DNA of 64,000 nucleotides from Mucilaginibacter sp. SJ (lineage in GTDB: Bacteria; Bacteroidota; Bacteroidia; Sphingobacteriales; Sphingobacteriaceae): positions 186,001 to 250,000 of the forward strand of contig NZ_CP118631.1 in the NCBI RefSeq assembly GCF_028993635.1. The letters are read 5' to 3'. The stretch's first letter is position 1; every line of letters starts with the position of its first letter. Under the pieces are notes generated by a model that saw nothing but the letters and a program-made list of their open reading frames with translations, was not told where the DNA came from and did no database searches. This document shows positions 33,779-43,347 of the stretch, in pieces. The translations under genes and the position numbers were made by a program.

Positions 33779-34921
33779 ATGAATAAAGTATTTATCAAGA
33801 TAAAAACGGTATTGTGTATCGGTGCCATTACAATAGCAAGCAGTGTGAATGCCCAGCAACCAGTAAAAAGTAAGGTGTTGGCAGATATGGCCCTGGCTAA
33901 CAATTATTTTATGCAGAAATGGCCCGATCCGGGAGCTTCTGTTACCGTAAAAGGTACTACCCGCACCAGTAATTTATGGACAAGGGCTGTTTATTACGAA
34001 GGGTTGATGGCGATGTATAAAATTGATCCTCAAAAAAAGTATTATGATTATGCGGTTGACTGGGGCGAAAAACATCAATGGAGTCCCCGTGGCGCTGTTG
34101 ATACCCGCAATGCCGACAATCAATGCTGCGGGCAAACCTATATCGATCTTTACCTGATAGATAAAAAGCCCGAACGGATTGAAAAAATAAAGCAAAGCAT
34201 CGACCTGATGGTAAACAGTGAAAAAAAGGATGACTGGAACTGGATAGACGCGCTGCAAATGGCCATGCCGGTATATGCCAGGCTGGGTGAAATATATAAT
34301 GACAATAAGTATTATGAAAAGATGTTCGAGATCTACAATTACTCAAAAACCGTTCACGGTGGTAAAGGATTGTATAACACGGCCGATCATCTTTGGTGGC
34401 GCGATAAAGATTTTGTACCACCTTACAAAGAACCTAACGGAGCAGATTGCTACTGGTCGCGCGGGAATGGTTGGGTAGTGGCTGCCATGCTGCGGGTGTT
34501 GGAAGTTATGCCAAAAAATGCCCCCCATCGCGACGAGTATTTATCGGTATACAAAGAAATGATTGAGGCTTTGGTGCCGCTGCAGCGCGCGGATGGTTAC
34601 TGGAACGTGAGCTTAAAAGATTCGACCAATTTTGGCGGGAAGGAATTGTCCGGTACAGCCTTGTTTACTTACGGTATGGCCTGGGGCGTAAATCATGGTA
34701 TCCTGAAAAAGAAAACCTATTTGCCAATTATTATCAAAGCATGGAACGCCATGGCAAAAGAGTGCTTACATCCCGATGGTATGCTCGGTTTTGTGCAAGG
34801 GACAGGCAAGGAACCCAAAGATGGCCAGCCTGTTGGCTATAACAATGTACCCGATTTTGAAGATTATGGTTTGGGCTGTTTCCTGCTGGCGGGCAGCGAA
34901 GTTTATAAACTGAGTAAATAA
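33779..34921 (+). CDS. GH105 unsaturated rhamnogalacturonyl hydrolase
   Basis: A 380-residue protein from the ATG at 33779 (an earlier in-frame ATG at 33749 would spoil the signal peptide). Signal peptide ends SSVNAQQ near 26. GH105 (YteR/YesR) motifs: SNLWTRAVYYEGLMAMY, NQCCGQTYIDLYL, DDWNWIDALQMAMP with the catalytic D157, and YWSRGNGWVVAAMLRVLEVMP. The enzyme hydrates the double bond of unsaturated galacturonate at the non-reducing end of lyase products, releasing the ketouronate. This points to unsaturated RG-I oligosaccharides as imported substrate. The stop and next start share one base (TAATG). Confidence 0.95.
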   Translation: MNKVFIKIKTVLCIGAITIASSVNAQQPVKSKVLADMALANNYFMQKWPDPGASVTVKGTTRTSNLWTRAVYYEGLMAMYKIDPQKKYYDYAVDWGEKHQWSPRGAVDTRNADNQCCGQTYIDLYLIDKKPERIEKIKQSIDLMVNSEKKDDWNWIDALQMAMPVYARLGEIYNDNKYYEKMFEIYNYSKTVHGGKGLYNTADHLWWRDKDFVPPYKEPNGADCYWSRGNGWVVAAMLRVLEVMPKNAPHRDEYLSVYKEMIEALVPLQRADGYWNVSLKDSTNFGGKELSGTALFTYGMAWGVNHGILKKKTYLPIIIKAWNAMAKECLHPDGMLGFVQGTGKEPKDGQPVGYNNVPDFEDYGLGCFLLAGSEVYKLSK

Positions 34922-37392
34922 TGAGGAAGATCTCCCTGTTTTTAGCTTTTATCCTATTAGTTGTAGTAGGCGCTTTTGCCCAAACGGGTATCGGCAGTAA
35001 TAAGTCCGGCTATCAAAAGCAAGGCAATACCTTATATTTTAATAATGCCAATGGTGATGTTAAAATTGAATTTTGCTCAGCATCCATGTTCCGCGTAAGG
35101 GCCAGCTGGAGCCGTAAATTTGCACCTGATGAGCATTTAATGCAGGAGAATTATAATTGGCCTGCTGTTGATTATAAAATAACTGATGCTAAATCGGCAT
35201 ACGTAATCCAAACATCGGCCTTGATTATCACGGTACTTAAATCACCATTTATTATTAATGTAGCTGATAGCAAAGGCGTGACGTTATCGTCGGAGTATGT
35301 GCCTGATAGTAAACAGAATGGAGGTTTACATCACATAGGCGATACCGTGATGTGTACTAAAGATTTGTTGCCTGATGAGCATTTTTTTGGCTTTGGCGAG
35401 CGTATGGATTTTACCGACCAGCGTAACAAATTGGTAAAGCTGAACGTGGGCCGGGGAAAAAACAAAAATAACTTGCTTGGCGCCTATAACATTAACGAAG
35501 CTAACTATTGCCCGGTGCCATTTTTTATGAGCACTAAGGGATACGGCATCTACTTGCACAATTCATCGGCTACGGAATGGGATATGGGTAGCAAAACGGA
35601 TGATGAGTACAGCTTTAAGGCAAATGATGGCGAATTGGATTACTACTTTATCTACGGTCCAACATTCCCGGCTATTTTGAATAGTTATTTAACCATTACA
35701 GGTAAATCTCCTTTGTTGCCAAGATTTGCTTTCGGTTTACACATAGGCACTTATAGCGGCGGTACCTGGGGGCATGAGGAACTTACTTCGGACAGGTATG
35801 TGATAGAACTGGCTCGTAAAATGCGCGAGATGGGCATCCCGGTTGATATTCTTTTTCTTGATTCTACCTGGCGCTTGTTTGGTAAAAATGGGGGCAAGGG
35901 CGCTACAACCTTTGAATGGCGCGAAACATTTAGAAATCCCAAAGCCATGTTTGATAGCCTGTATGCCATGAACTTTAAAATGGTGGGCCTGCATATTCGC
36001 CCGAGGTTTGATAATGCCAAAAATCTGAACCTGCTCGATCAGGCACAGGCCAAAGGTTTTACCTATCCTGAAAACGGAAAACCGGGCGAGTTTGTGAATT
36101 TTTTTGATCAGCAGGCTGCAAACTGGTGGTGGGATAATGGGGTGATGAGAGTAGCCTCAATTGGTGCCAAATTCCTGAAAACGGATGAAGGCAGTGCATT
36201 TGGTTCGTTAGCCAACGAAAGCGAAAAGGTTGGGCCTACTGGTAGAGAAGTGGCACAACTCCATAATGTATTTCCAATCGCTTACGCTAAGGCACCGTAT
36301 TTAAAATTTCAGGAGTATAACGACATTCGGGGTCTGAATCAAACCCGGGAAGGCTATTCCGGCATCCAGCGTTACCCGTTCATTTTTGCAGGTGATTGGC
36401 CAAGCGAATGGCAGTACTTTGCTCCGGTTATCAAAGCCGGATTAAATATTGGCCTATCGGGCGTTGGGTATTGGGCGCATTGTATGGGCGGTTTTGAACA
36501 TGCTGCCGATCCGGAGTTATACATGCGTTGGGTACAGTTTGGGATGTTCAGCCCGGTAGCCATGGTTTTTGGCATGGATCACCCGGGTTATAAAGAACCC
36601 TGGAACTATGGGGCCGAAGCTTTAGCTAACTTTAAAAAGTACGACGAACTCCGTTACAGGCTGATCCCCTACATTTATAGCAACGCGTACACACAATATC
36701 AAACCGGTATGCCACTCATGCGCGCTTTGGTGCTGGAATACCAGGACGACGCCAATACCTACAATATAGCCGATCAATACCTGTTTGGTGATAACATGAT
36801 GGTTTGCCCGGTTACTGTAAAAGGCGCACAAACGCGTACCATTTATTTACCCAAGGGAACCTGGTTTGATTACTGGACGGGCGCAAAATACCCCGGAAAA
36901 CAGTATATCCATATCTTAACCCCTCCTGATCATCTGCCCATTTTTGTAAAAGCAGGCAGCATCATCCCAATGCAACCGGCCATGAAATACATGGATGAAA
37001 AGCCGGTAGATGTAATTACGCTGGACGTGTTTTTGGGCCAGGCATCTGAGTTTAAGTTGTATGACGATGATGGCATCAGTTTAAAATATCAACAGGGCGA
37101 CAAGGCAATCACCCAAATTGCTGTAGCCAATACTGCCGGTGGCTGGCAACTACAAATTAAAAAGCCTGCAGGTAACTTTACTCCGGCGCAGCATACTTAT
37201 TTGACAAAAATACATTGGGCTTATAGTAATGATCCATCCTCAATAACAGAAAATAACGAAATATTGAAAGCGGCTGATCGTGTTGACGCATTAGACAAAA
37301 CGGCTGGCTGGTATTATGATAAAACCAATCATTTGCTTTGGATAAAAACATCCCATAACAACAGGGATGATATTACCCTTAATTTTCAATAG
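34921..37392 (+). CDS. GH31-family alpha-glycosidase, secreted
   Basis: An 823-residue protein with a signal peptide (ending GAFAQ near 21). GH31 landmarks: FFGFGERMDFTDQRN in the N-terminal beta domain, FGLHIGTYSGGTWGHEEL and DILFLDSTW in the barrel, nucleophile D422 in FLKTDEGSAF, and acid/base D492 in AGDWPSEW. The C-terminal domain includes MVCPVTVKGAQTRTIYLPKGTW. Activities in GH31 range over alpha-glucosidase, alpha-xylosidase and alpha-galactosidase. The substrate here is not known; RG-I side-chain alpha-galactose is one possibility. It overlaps GH105 by one base. Confidence 0.93.
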   Translation: MRKISLFLAFILLVVVGAFAQTGIGSNKSGYQKQGNTLYFNNANGDVKIEFCSASMFRVRASWSRKFAPDEHLMQENYNWPAVDYKITDAKSAYVIQTSALIITVLKSPFIINVADSKGVTLSSEYVPDSKQNGGLHHIGDTVMCTKDLLPDEHFFGFGERMDFTDQRNKLVKLNVGRGKNKNNLLGAYNINEANYCPVPFFMSTKGYGIYLHNSSATEWDMGSKTDDEYSFKANDGELDYYFIYGPTFPAILNSYLTITGKSPLLPRFAFGLHIGTYSGGTWGHEELTSDRYVIELARKMREMGIPVDILFLDSTWRLFGKNGGKGATTFEWRETFRNPKAMFDSLYAMNFKMVGLHIRPRFDNAKNLNLLDQAQAKGFTYPENGKPGEFVNFFDQQAANWWWDNGVMRVASIGAKFLKTDEGSAFGSLANESEKVGPTGREVAQLHNVFPIAYAKAPYLKFQEYNDIRGLNQTREGYSGIQRYPFIFAGDWPSEWQYFAPVIKAGLNIGLSGVGYWAHCMGGFEHAADPELYMRWVQFGMFSPVAMVFGMDHPGYKEPWNYGAEALANFKKYDELRYRLIPYIYSNAYTQYQTGMPLMRALVLEYQDDANTYNIADQYLFGDNMMVCPVTVKGAQTRTIYLPKGTWFDYWTGAKYPGKQYIHILTPPDHLPIFVKAGSIIPMQPAMKYMDEKPVDVITLDVFLGQASEFKLYDDDGISLKYQQGDKAITQIAVANTAGGWQLQIKKPAGNFTPAQHTYLTKIHWAYSNDPSSITENNEILKAADRVDALDKTAGWYYDKTNHLLWIKTSHNNRDDITLNFQ

Positions 37393-37411
37393 ATTGCAAT
37401 AATCGTCTCCT

Positions 37412-39019
37412 ATGAAAAAGTTCCTTCAAATCATCTTTTTTTTTTCAATAGCAAACAATCCAATATTTGCCCAGGATAAGCAACCGGCTAAGCGGCCAAA
37501 CATCATTATTATTTTGGCCGATGATATGGGCTACTCGGATATCGGCTGTTTCGGCTCTGAAACCCAAACGCCCAATCTTGATGCGATGGCCAAAGGCGGT
37601 TTGCGCATGACCCAGTTTTACAATGCATCGCGCTGTTGCCCAACCCGCGCATCGTTACTCACCGGGCTTTATCAGCACCAGGCCGGGGTAGGTGATATGG
37701 TAAACCACCGGGATGTGCCGGCTTATCAGGGCTACCTGAACCAAAACTGCGTAACCATAGCCGAGGCACTTAAAGAAGGCGGCTATAACACATTAATGGC
37801 GGGCAAATGGCATGTGGGTACAGACCCCTCGCGCTGGCCGGTTAAACGCGGGTTTGATCATTATTTTGGTTTGATAGATGGGGCAAGCAGTTATTTTACT
37901 CCAACAATGCCTTACCGCCCTAATCAAAAACTTACCATTGCTTTAGATGATAAGGAATATACGCCGGGGCCAAACTGGTATTCAACCAATGCTTATGCCG
38001 ATTATGCCCTTAAGTTTATTGAAGGTAATAAAGGCACGGGCAAGCCATTTTTCCTGTACATGGCTTTTACCAGTCCGCACTGGCCAATTCAGGCGCTGCC
38101 TGAGGATATTGCCAAATATAAAAGCAAATACCTGAAAGGCTGGGATAAGCTCAGGCAGGAACGGCTGGAACGTCAAAAACAATTGGGGATCATCGCTAAG
38201 GATGAAAAACTTTCGCCAAGGGATAAGAGCGTACCGGAATGGGATAACCTTACTCCGGAAGAAAAAGAGCAGTTTGATACCAAAATGGCCGTATATGCTG
38301 CCATGGTCGACCGGATGGATCAGAACATAGGGCGCATCAGAAAAAAACTTAAAGAGATGGGAGAAGATAAAAATACGGTGATCATGTTTCTGTCGGATAA
38401 CGGCGCCAGTAATGAAACTATCGCGGGTCCGGGTTTTACCCCCGAGGTACTGGCCGCAAACGGTAAGCCTGCGAGTGATCCAACATGTTTTACCTCCTAC
38501 GGGCCATTGGGTGCTAATGTGAGCAATACGCCCTTTCGCTTGTTTAAGCACTGGGAATACGAGGGTGGCACAGCTACCCCTTTTATCGCTTATTACCCCG
38601 ATGTGATTAAGCCCGGCTCAATTGTTAATAAACCAGCCCACATTATCGATCTGATGGCAACCTGCCTTGATCTGGCCGGTGCAGCGTATCCTAAAGTTTA
38701 TCATGGTAATAACATTACGCCAACTGAAGGTATAAGCATGGTGCCGGTATTTAAAGGACAGAAGTGGCAGGGGCATAACGGGCTGTTTTTTGAACATGAG
38801 GGTAATCGTGCTGTAAGACAGGGCGACTGGAAACTGGTATCTCAACGCCCCGAAAATAAATGGGAGCTTTACAATATCAGCACCGACCGCTCCGAATTAA
38901 ACAACCTTAGCGCCAAATATCCGCAAAAAGTAGCCGAACTTGAAGCAATGTACAAGGTATGGGCCACCAGGGCAGGAGTGGTGGAGTTTGATAAATTGGC
39001 AAAAGCGAAAGGCGAATAA
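37412..39019 (+). CDS. Formylglycine-dependent sulfatase (arylsulfatase type), secreted
   Basis: A 535-residue protein with a signal peptide (ending PIFAQ near 21). The sulfatase signature is complete: metal-binding ILADDMGYSD (D37, D38) and CCPTRASLLTG with C75 as the residue converted to formylglycine. KWHVGTDPSRWPVKRGFDHYFG and MFLSDNGASNE supply further active-site residues. A C-terminal block (GDWKLVSQRPENKWELYNI) closes the S1-type fold. No maturation enzyme is in the window. It is the last gene of the plus-strand locus; only a weak hairpin follows. A sulfatase is unexpected with land-plant pectin enzymes. Confidence 0.95.
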   Translation: MKKFLQIIFFFSIANNPIFAQDKQPAKRPNIIIILADDMGYSDIGCFGSETQTPNLDAMAKGGLRMTQFYNASRCCPTRASLLTGLYQHQAGVGDMVNHRDVPAYQGYLNQNCVTIAEALKEGGYNTLMAGKWHVGTDPSRWPVKRGFDHYFGLIDGASSYFTPTMPYRPNQKLTIALDDKEYTPGPNWYSTNAYADYALKFIEGNKGTGKPFFLYMAFTSPHWPIQALPEDIAKYKSKYLKGWDKLRQERLERQKQLGIIAKDEKLSPRDKSVPEWDNLTPEEKEQFDTKMAVYAAMVDRMDQNIGRIRKKLKEMGEDKNTVIMFLSDNGASNETIAGPGFTPEVLAANGKPASDPTCFTSYGPLGANVSNTPFRLFKHWEYEGGTATPFIAYYPDVIKPGSIVNKPAHIIDLMATCLDLAGAAYPKVYHGNNITPTEGISMVPVFKGQKWQGHNGLFFEHEGNRAVRQGDWKLVSQRPENKWELYNISTDRSELNNLSAKYPQKVAELEAMYKVWATRAGVVEFDKLAKAKGE

Positions 39020-39127
39020 TTAAATAGTATTAATCATTTGCTTATGTGGCAACAACACGATAGCAGCTATAAATTAGCTTTAAGTTTTGCATTCCGCTTC
39101 TGCTTTTACCAATGCCAATGTGTCAGG

Positions 39128-39466
39128 TCAGTGCCACATCGTACCGTTAAGGCCCAATACGAGGGCCATCCACAAGCCGATGAAATAACCCACAAAGCTT
39201 AGCACAAGGAACAGTCGTCCCAGCCATCCATCAAGACGGCGAAGCGGTTCTGTTAAATCGTAGCAGGCGCCAATCAAGGCACCCAAAAAAGGGGTTAACA
39301 GCAGGGGTTTTACCCGCCAGTATTCATTCCAGGCCGGGTTGCCCTTACCGGCACTGATCACAAAAAAACTGATCATCAGTAAACCGATACCAGCGCCTGT
39401 TAACATACGCTTTCCCAACGCGTCGGTAAAAAAAGGTCTTGTTGTAAATTCTCTTGTCTCTGTCAT
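39128..39466 (-). CDS. Small membrane protein of unknown function
   Basis: A 112-residue protein with about three hydrophobic segments: KRMLTGAGIGLLMISFFVI, LLLTPFLGALIGACYDL and RLFLVLSFVGYFIGLWMALVLGL. Similar short proteins occur across Sphingobacteriaceae and are sometimes labelled as potassium-transporter-like without evidence. It is convergent with the sulfatase (108-base gap) and lies downstream of the histidine kinase gene with a 292-base gap, so it is probably transcribed on its own. Confidence 0.75.
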   Translation of the reverse strand: MTETREFTTRPFFTDALGKRMLTGAGIGLLMISFFVISAGKGNPAWNEYWRVKPLLLTPFLGALIGACYDLTEPLRRLDGWLGRLFLVLSFVGYFIGLWMALVLGLNGTMWH

Positions 39467-39680
39467 AACCTATAATATTATTTAAAAGTACTTTGTTATT
39501 CAAAGTTAAATTATAAATTTTATTTATGCAAGCCTTATTTTTTAAAATAATCTATTGTGAATTAAACCTGTTTACCAAAGTTGAAGCGCCAGGTGTGGGA
39601 CTGCGATTGTCTTAGATAACATAGGTGACCGGGTTAATTAAAAAGCTGCAGGGCAGATGTGCCATATGAAAAATCTATAG

Positions 39681-39694
39681 TTGGTTTAAACCAA
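39681..39694. promoter_or_regulatory. 14-bp palindrome in the 292-base gap before the histidine kinase 3' end
   Basis: TTGGTTTAAACCAA is a perfect palindrome. It lies upstream (on the minus strand) of the membrane-protein gene at 39466 and downstream of the kinase stop. The gap 39467-39758 is otherwise A/T-rich and shows no gene. It may be a regulator site or chance. Confidence 0.25.
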
Positions 39695-39758
39695 GCGACG
39701 GATAACCTCAGGATTATCGATATTACATTGAACCGGTAGGGTTGGACAGATGGCAGAC

Positions 39759-41690
39759 TTACGAATTACCTGATGATTCTGCCTGGGGAAGCGAAAAATA
39801 AAAAGTTGATCCCTTATCCAATTCACTTTCCGCCCATATCTCACCGCCATGTCGTTTAATAATTTCGGCACTGAGATAAAGGCCGATACCGAAACCGGAA
39901 ATATGGCGCGTATGATTGGTTTCAACACGATAATAGCGGTCGAAAATGTAGCTGAGATCTTCGGGCTTTATGCCCATGCCTTCATCTTTTACACGCACTG
40001 TTACCATCATATTGCCATTGAGTTTACAACTGATATCGATCAGGCGGCCTTTGGGCGAGTATTTTACGGCATTACTGATAAGGTTGGAAATGACGGAAAT
40101 GATCTTATCCCGGTCGGCGTTAACCGTGAGCTTGCTACATTCTTTAAGGCTGAAGATATGGCTTGTAACGGTCAGCCGGGTTTCCTCCAATATTTCCTGC
40201 AGTAATTGCCCCAGATCGAACGGCTGTTTCTCAATTAATAATTTACCGGCTTCGAGGCGCGAAATATTAAGGAAACTGTTGATCATAGAGGCCATCCGCC
40301 TGGCTTGCTGATTTGCTTTCTCCATCGCGTCGGAAAGAAATTGATCCTCACTCTGCGCCAATTTCTTTTGCGTAACCTGTATAATGGCGGCTAACGAAGT
40401 CAGCGGTGTTTTCAGTTCATGGCTCACCATGCCGATAAAGTCATTTTTGCGTTGTTCTTCCTGCTTTTTATCGGTGATATCGCGCGCGATCTTGGATAAG
40501 CCGATTATTTTCCCCTGCTTATCCATAACAGGAGAGATGGTCAGCGAAACATCCAGTAATCGCCCATCTTTGGTTTGTCTCCTGGTTTCAAAATGATCGA
40601 CCCGTTCGCCTGTAATTAACCTGGAAAGGATGTGCGGTTCCTCGTTTTGCCGGTCTTCGGGAATGATCTTATAAATTGTTTGCCCTATCATTTCCTCCGC
40701 TGTGTAGCCAAACATTCGTTCGGCCGCGGCATTCCAACTGGTGACCACACTTTCCAGCGTTTTGCTTACAATGGCGTCATCCGACGTTTCAACGATCGCG
40801 GCAAGCTTTGCACTTTTTTCTTCGGCCTGTTTGATCTCGGTAATGTCCAGGGTTATGATAAGCCCGGACTCTACAATGTTGTCGTCATTTTTAAGCGGCA
40901 CAAAATGGATAAGATAAAATTCTCCCGTTTCGGCCTTTCGCTCTATAGAAAACTTTTCGCCGGATAAAACCCTTTCATATAAATGCCTGGAAGCTTCGTA
41001 GCGTTCGGGCGAAATCTCTGACGGATGCTTGCCTTCATAGTCGCGCCGGTCATAACCCATCTTTTCCATAATATCGCCTTCAATGGCCATATACCGGTGG
41101 TTCCGGTCAACGACAAGGATCAGCGAACCTGGAATGTTCAGTGCAATCGAGCGGAAAAGTTTTTCACTCCGCCGGAGATTTTCCTGGGTTTTCAGCAGTT
41201 CTTCGTTGGTAGTGGCCAACTCTTCATTAGCAGCAGCCAGCTCTTCGTTGGCCGCGGCATACTCCTCATTGGTAGCGGCCAGCTCTTCGTTGATGGCTGC
41301 CAGTTCCTCGTCCAGCGCCTCTTTGGTGTTTTCTAATATCCATATGGCTATGTGAGTAACCTTGCCCTTATTGTTTTTTACGGGCTTATAAACAAAGGTA
41401 ACGGGTACAATCTCTTTCTTCCCATTAAGCATTTGTATCATCGTTCCTTTATCATCCTGGTGCTGCCTGCCTTCTACTGCCATTTTCAGTGCCGACTCAT
41501 CACCGGGTTTTGCAAGGGTAAAGATTTCCCGGTAAGATTTCCCCGCCAGGTCTTCAGCCTGTTTATTGATCAGCTTTAACAAATGAATATTAGCTGTTTC
41601 AATGGTCATACTTTCCGCATGAAGTATACAAATGCCCACAGGTGCGTGGAGCATGATCGAATATAAATCTTCCTCGCCGGCTATCTGCAT
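39759..41690 (-). CDS. Soluble multi-PAS sensor histidine kinase
   Basis: A 643-residue protein without a signal peptide or membrane segment. Order: PAS (about 8-118), a heptad-repeat coiled coil at about 124-172 built of EELAATNE-like units, PAS (about 175-285), PAS (about 295-410; SVVTSWNAAAERMFGYTAEEMIG), HisKA with MVSHELKTPLTSL carrying the phospho-acceptor His, and HATPase_c with NLISNAVKYSP, DEGMGIKPEDLSYIFDRYYR and GFGIGLYLSAEII. No response regulator is adjacent, so the partner is elsewhere. The same PAS plus ATNEEL coiled-coil plan occurs in CheB/CheR-linked kinases of Bacteroidota. Confidence 0.95.
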   Translation of the reverse strand: MQIAGEEDLYSIMLHAPVGICILHAESMTIETANIHLLKLINKQAEDLAGKSYREIFTLAKPGDESALKMAVEGRQHQDDKGTMIQMLNGKKEIVPVTFVYKPVKNNKGKVTHIAIWILENTKEALDEELAAINEELAATNEEYAAANEELAAANEELATTNEELLKTQENLRRSEKLFRSIALNIPGSLILVVDRNHRYMAIEGDIMEKMGYDRRDYEGKHPSEISPERYEASRHLYERVLSGEKFSIERKAETGEFYLIHFVPLKNDDNIVESGLIITLDITEIKQAEEKSAKLAAIVETSDDAIVSKTLESVVTSWNAAAERMFGYTAEEMIGQTIYKIIPEDRQNEEPHILSRLITGERVDHFETRRQTKDGRLLDVSLTISPVMDKQGKIIGLSKIARDITDKKQEEQRKNDFIGMVSHELKTPLTSLAAIIQVTQKKLAQSEDQFLSDAMEKANQQARRMASMINSFLNISRLEAGKLLIEKQPFDLGQLLQEILEETRLTVTSHIFSLKECSKLTVNADRDKIISVISNLISNAVKYSPKGRLIDISCKLNGNMMVTVRVKDEGMGIKPEDLSYIFDRYYRVETNHTRHISGFGIGLYLSAEIIKRHGGEIWAESELDKGSTFYFSLPQAESSGNS

Positions 41691-41834
41691 ATAAGTAATA
41701 AGTAATTTCTTATGGATAAATATAAGTTAAATACAAATTAAGGAGATTAAAAAATATTTAATTTACATGTTATAAAAATTGGCAGGCTATTGGTATTGGG
41801 TTTCTTAACGCGAGGCAGCTTTACTGACAGTGCC

Positions 41835-42086
41835 TTATTTTTTAGGCACCTGGCCGCTCGGTGGCACATTGCCTTTCGATGTGGTATCTCCGCTCAAGGA
41901 ATCCTGAAGGTGTTGTTTCCTTGTACTGTTTATAGTGCTTGTGTCGGAGATGGATGGTCCGCCGCCCCTGTTTACACTGCTGCTATCGGTAGAGCCGCCT
42001 ATTTTTCTATTTCGATCGGCAGGATTACAGCCGGTGGTGACGTAGAGCAACAGGGCGACTGCAATAATTAGAATTGTTGTTTTCAT
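41835..42086 (-). CDS. Small Ser/Thr-rich lipoprotein
   Basis: An 83-residue protein starting MKTTILIIAVALLLYVTTGC, a good lipoprotein signal with lipidated Cys20. The mature part is low-complexity, polar and without recognisable fold (GGSTDSSSVNRGGGPSISD). Such short lipoproteins are common near stress genes in this group. It sits between the kinase and the SDR gene on the same strand, with gaps over 100 bases on both sides. Function unknown. Confidence 0.7.
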   Translation of the reverse strand: MKTTILIIAVALLLYVTTGCNPADRNRKIGGSTDSSSVNRGGGPSISDTSTINSTRKQHLQDSLSGDTTSKGNVPPSGQVPKK

Positions 42087-42206
42087 GATGATGCTATTAT
42101 AACATTTTAAAAAAGAAGGTGATTGTCTTTTACTGCTAAACAGTCCTGTCTGCCCGGAAGATGATAACTGATGTTGTGCTTGTATTTACTTTTGACCGAT
42201 ACTACC

Positions 42207-43061
42207 TTATCCGTTTACTACTTCGCCGCCGTTCACATGGATTACCTGGCCTGTAATAAAAGAAGAGTCGTCTGAAGCCAGGAAAACATAGGCGGGCCCA
42301 AGCTCAGAAGGCTGTCCGGCACGTTTCATAGCCGTTTCACTGCCAAACTTTTTGATCTTTTCTTCGTCGAAGGTGGATACAATAAGCGGTGTCCAGACAG
42401 GTCCGGGCGCTACGGCGTTAACTCGGATCCCTTTTTCTGTCAGGTTGGTAGCCAGCGACCGCGTGAAGGTGGTGATAGCGCCTTTAGTTGATGAGTAATC
42501 AATAAGCGAGGGGGAAGAACGGTAGGCCGTTACCGAGGTGGTATTGATAATGCAATCGCCTGCATGCATATGATCTAATGCAGCTTCTGCAAAATAAAAA
42601 TAGGCAAATATATTGGTGCGGAAGGTAACATCCAGTTGCCCGGGGTCAATCGCCCTAACGTCTTTTTGCGGAAACTGCATACCTGCATTATTCACCAGGA
42701 TATTCAGCTTGCCAAATTCTTTTATAGTTTGTTGTACCGCGTGTTTGCAAAAGGCGGGGTCTTTTACGTCTCCTTTAATGAGCAGGCATTGCTGACCTGT
42801 TAATTCAACCAGGTCCTTTGTGATTTCGGCATCTTCATCCTCATCCAGGTAAACAATGGCCACATTGGCACCTTCCTGCGCAAAATGTACACTTACCGCG
42901 CGGCCAATCCCACTGTCGCCTCCGGTAATCAGGGCTATTTTTCCCTGCAATTTGCCGGCAGCTTTATAGTTGTCTTTAATGTATTCCGGAGCCGGATGCA
43001 TCTTTGCTTCAATGCCTGGCTGCCTGTCCTGTTTTTGCGGTGTTTGTTCTTTGGTTATCAT
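42207..43061 (-). CDS. SDR-family oxidoreductase (YghA/glucose-dehydrogenase-like)
   Basis: A 284-residue short-chain dehydrogenase of the long-N-terminus type (MHPAPEYIKDNYKAAGKLQGK precedes the fold). NAD(P) motif LITGGDSGIGRAVS, NNAG motif LVNNAGMQFPQ, and the catalytic Ser plus YSSTK. The C-terminal GQVIHVNGGEVVNG is typical. E. coli YghA and Bacillus stress-induced SDRs are the close relatives; the substrate is not known. These genes are often co-located with Mn catalase and YciE-type genes in general-stress regions, as here. Confidence 0.93.
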   Translation of the reverse strand: MITKEQTPQKQDRQPGIEAKMHPAPEYIKDNYKAAGKLQGKIALITGGDSGIGRAVSVHFAQEGANVAIVYLDEDEDAEITKDLVELTGQQCLLIKGDVKDPAFCKHAVQQTIKEFGKLNILVNNAGMQFPQKDVRAIDPGQLDVTFRTNIFAYFYFAEAALDHMHAGDCIINTTSVTAYRSSPSLIDYSSTKGAITTFTRSLATNLTEKGIRVNAVAPGPVWTPLIVSTFDEEKIKKFGSETAMKRAGQPSELGPAYVFLASDDSSFITGQVIHVNGGEVVNG

Positions 43062-43212
43062 AGATTCTTAAAAAAAGTGTTGTTGTTAAGTTGACTAAAT
43101 TAGGCCGGGGCGCCGACTCTTATTGGAAGTCGTTTAATTAAATAATGATTTTTTTTCTTAAATGTTTATAATATTAAAAAAATTGGAAAATTTTGTGTAA
43201 GCACGGGAGTGC

Positions 43213-43272
43213 ATGAAAATGTCTAAAGGAGTTTACTCCCGGTTTAAAGAACCCGGGAAAAATTTTCAGTGA
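43213..43272 (+). CDS. Possible 19-residue microprotein or small RNA gene
   Basis: In the 340-base gap between the SDR and Mn catalase genes a short plus-strand frame starts MKMSKGVYSRFKEPG and ends at TGA 43270-43272. It is basic. A perfect hairpin with a T-run (43348-43380) lies 75 bases downstream on the same strand, and TATAAT occurs about 45 bases upstream. Together these could form a short transcription unit. Within the frame, CCCGG...CCGGG repeats could also fold, so the product may be an RNA. The rest of the gap (43062-43212) is A/T-rich and empty. Confidence 0.3.
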   Translation: MKMSKGVYSRFKEPGKNFQ

Positions 43273-43347
43273 ACAGATAATTTGTGAGATCTACAGAAAT
43301 AATTCAGCCGACTAACGATGACCGCAGATGCCAGGGCAACTGTTTAG

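Noticed and set aside
37982..38551. 189-codon frame antisense to the sulfatase
   Set aside because: It lies wholly inside a well-supported gene and has no protein-family features.
39020..39127. Weak AGCTA/TAGCT hairpin after the sulfatase
   Set aside because: Five base pairs only with a broken T-run; not enough for a terminator call.
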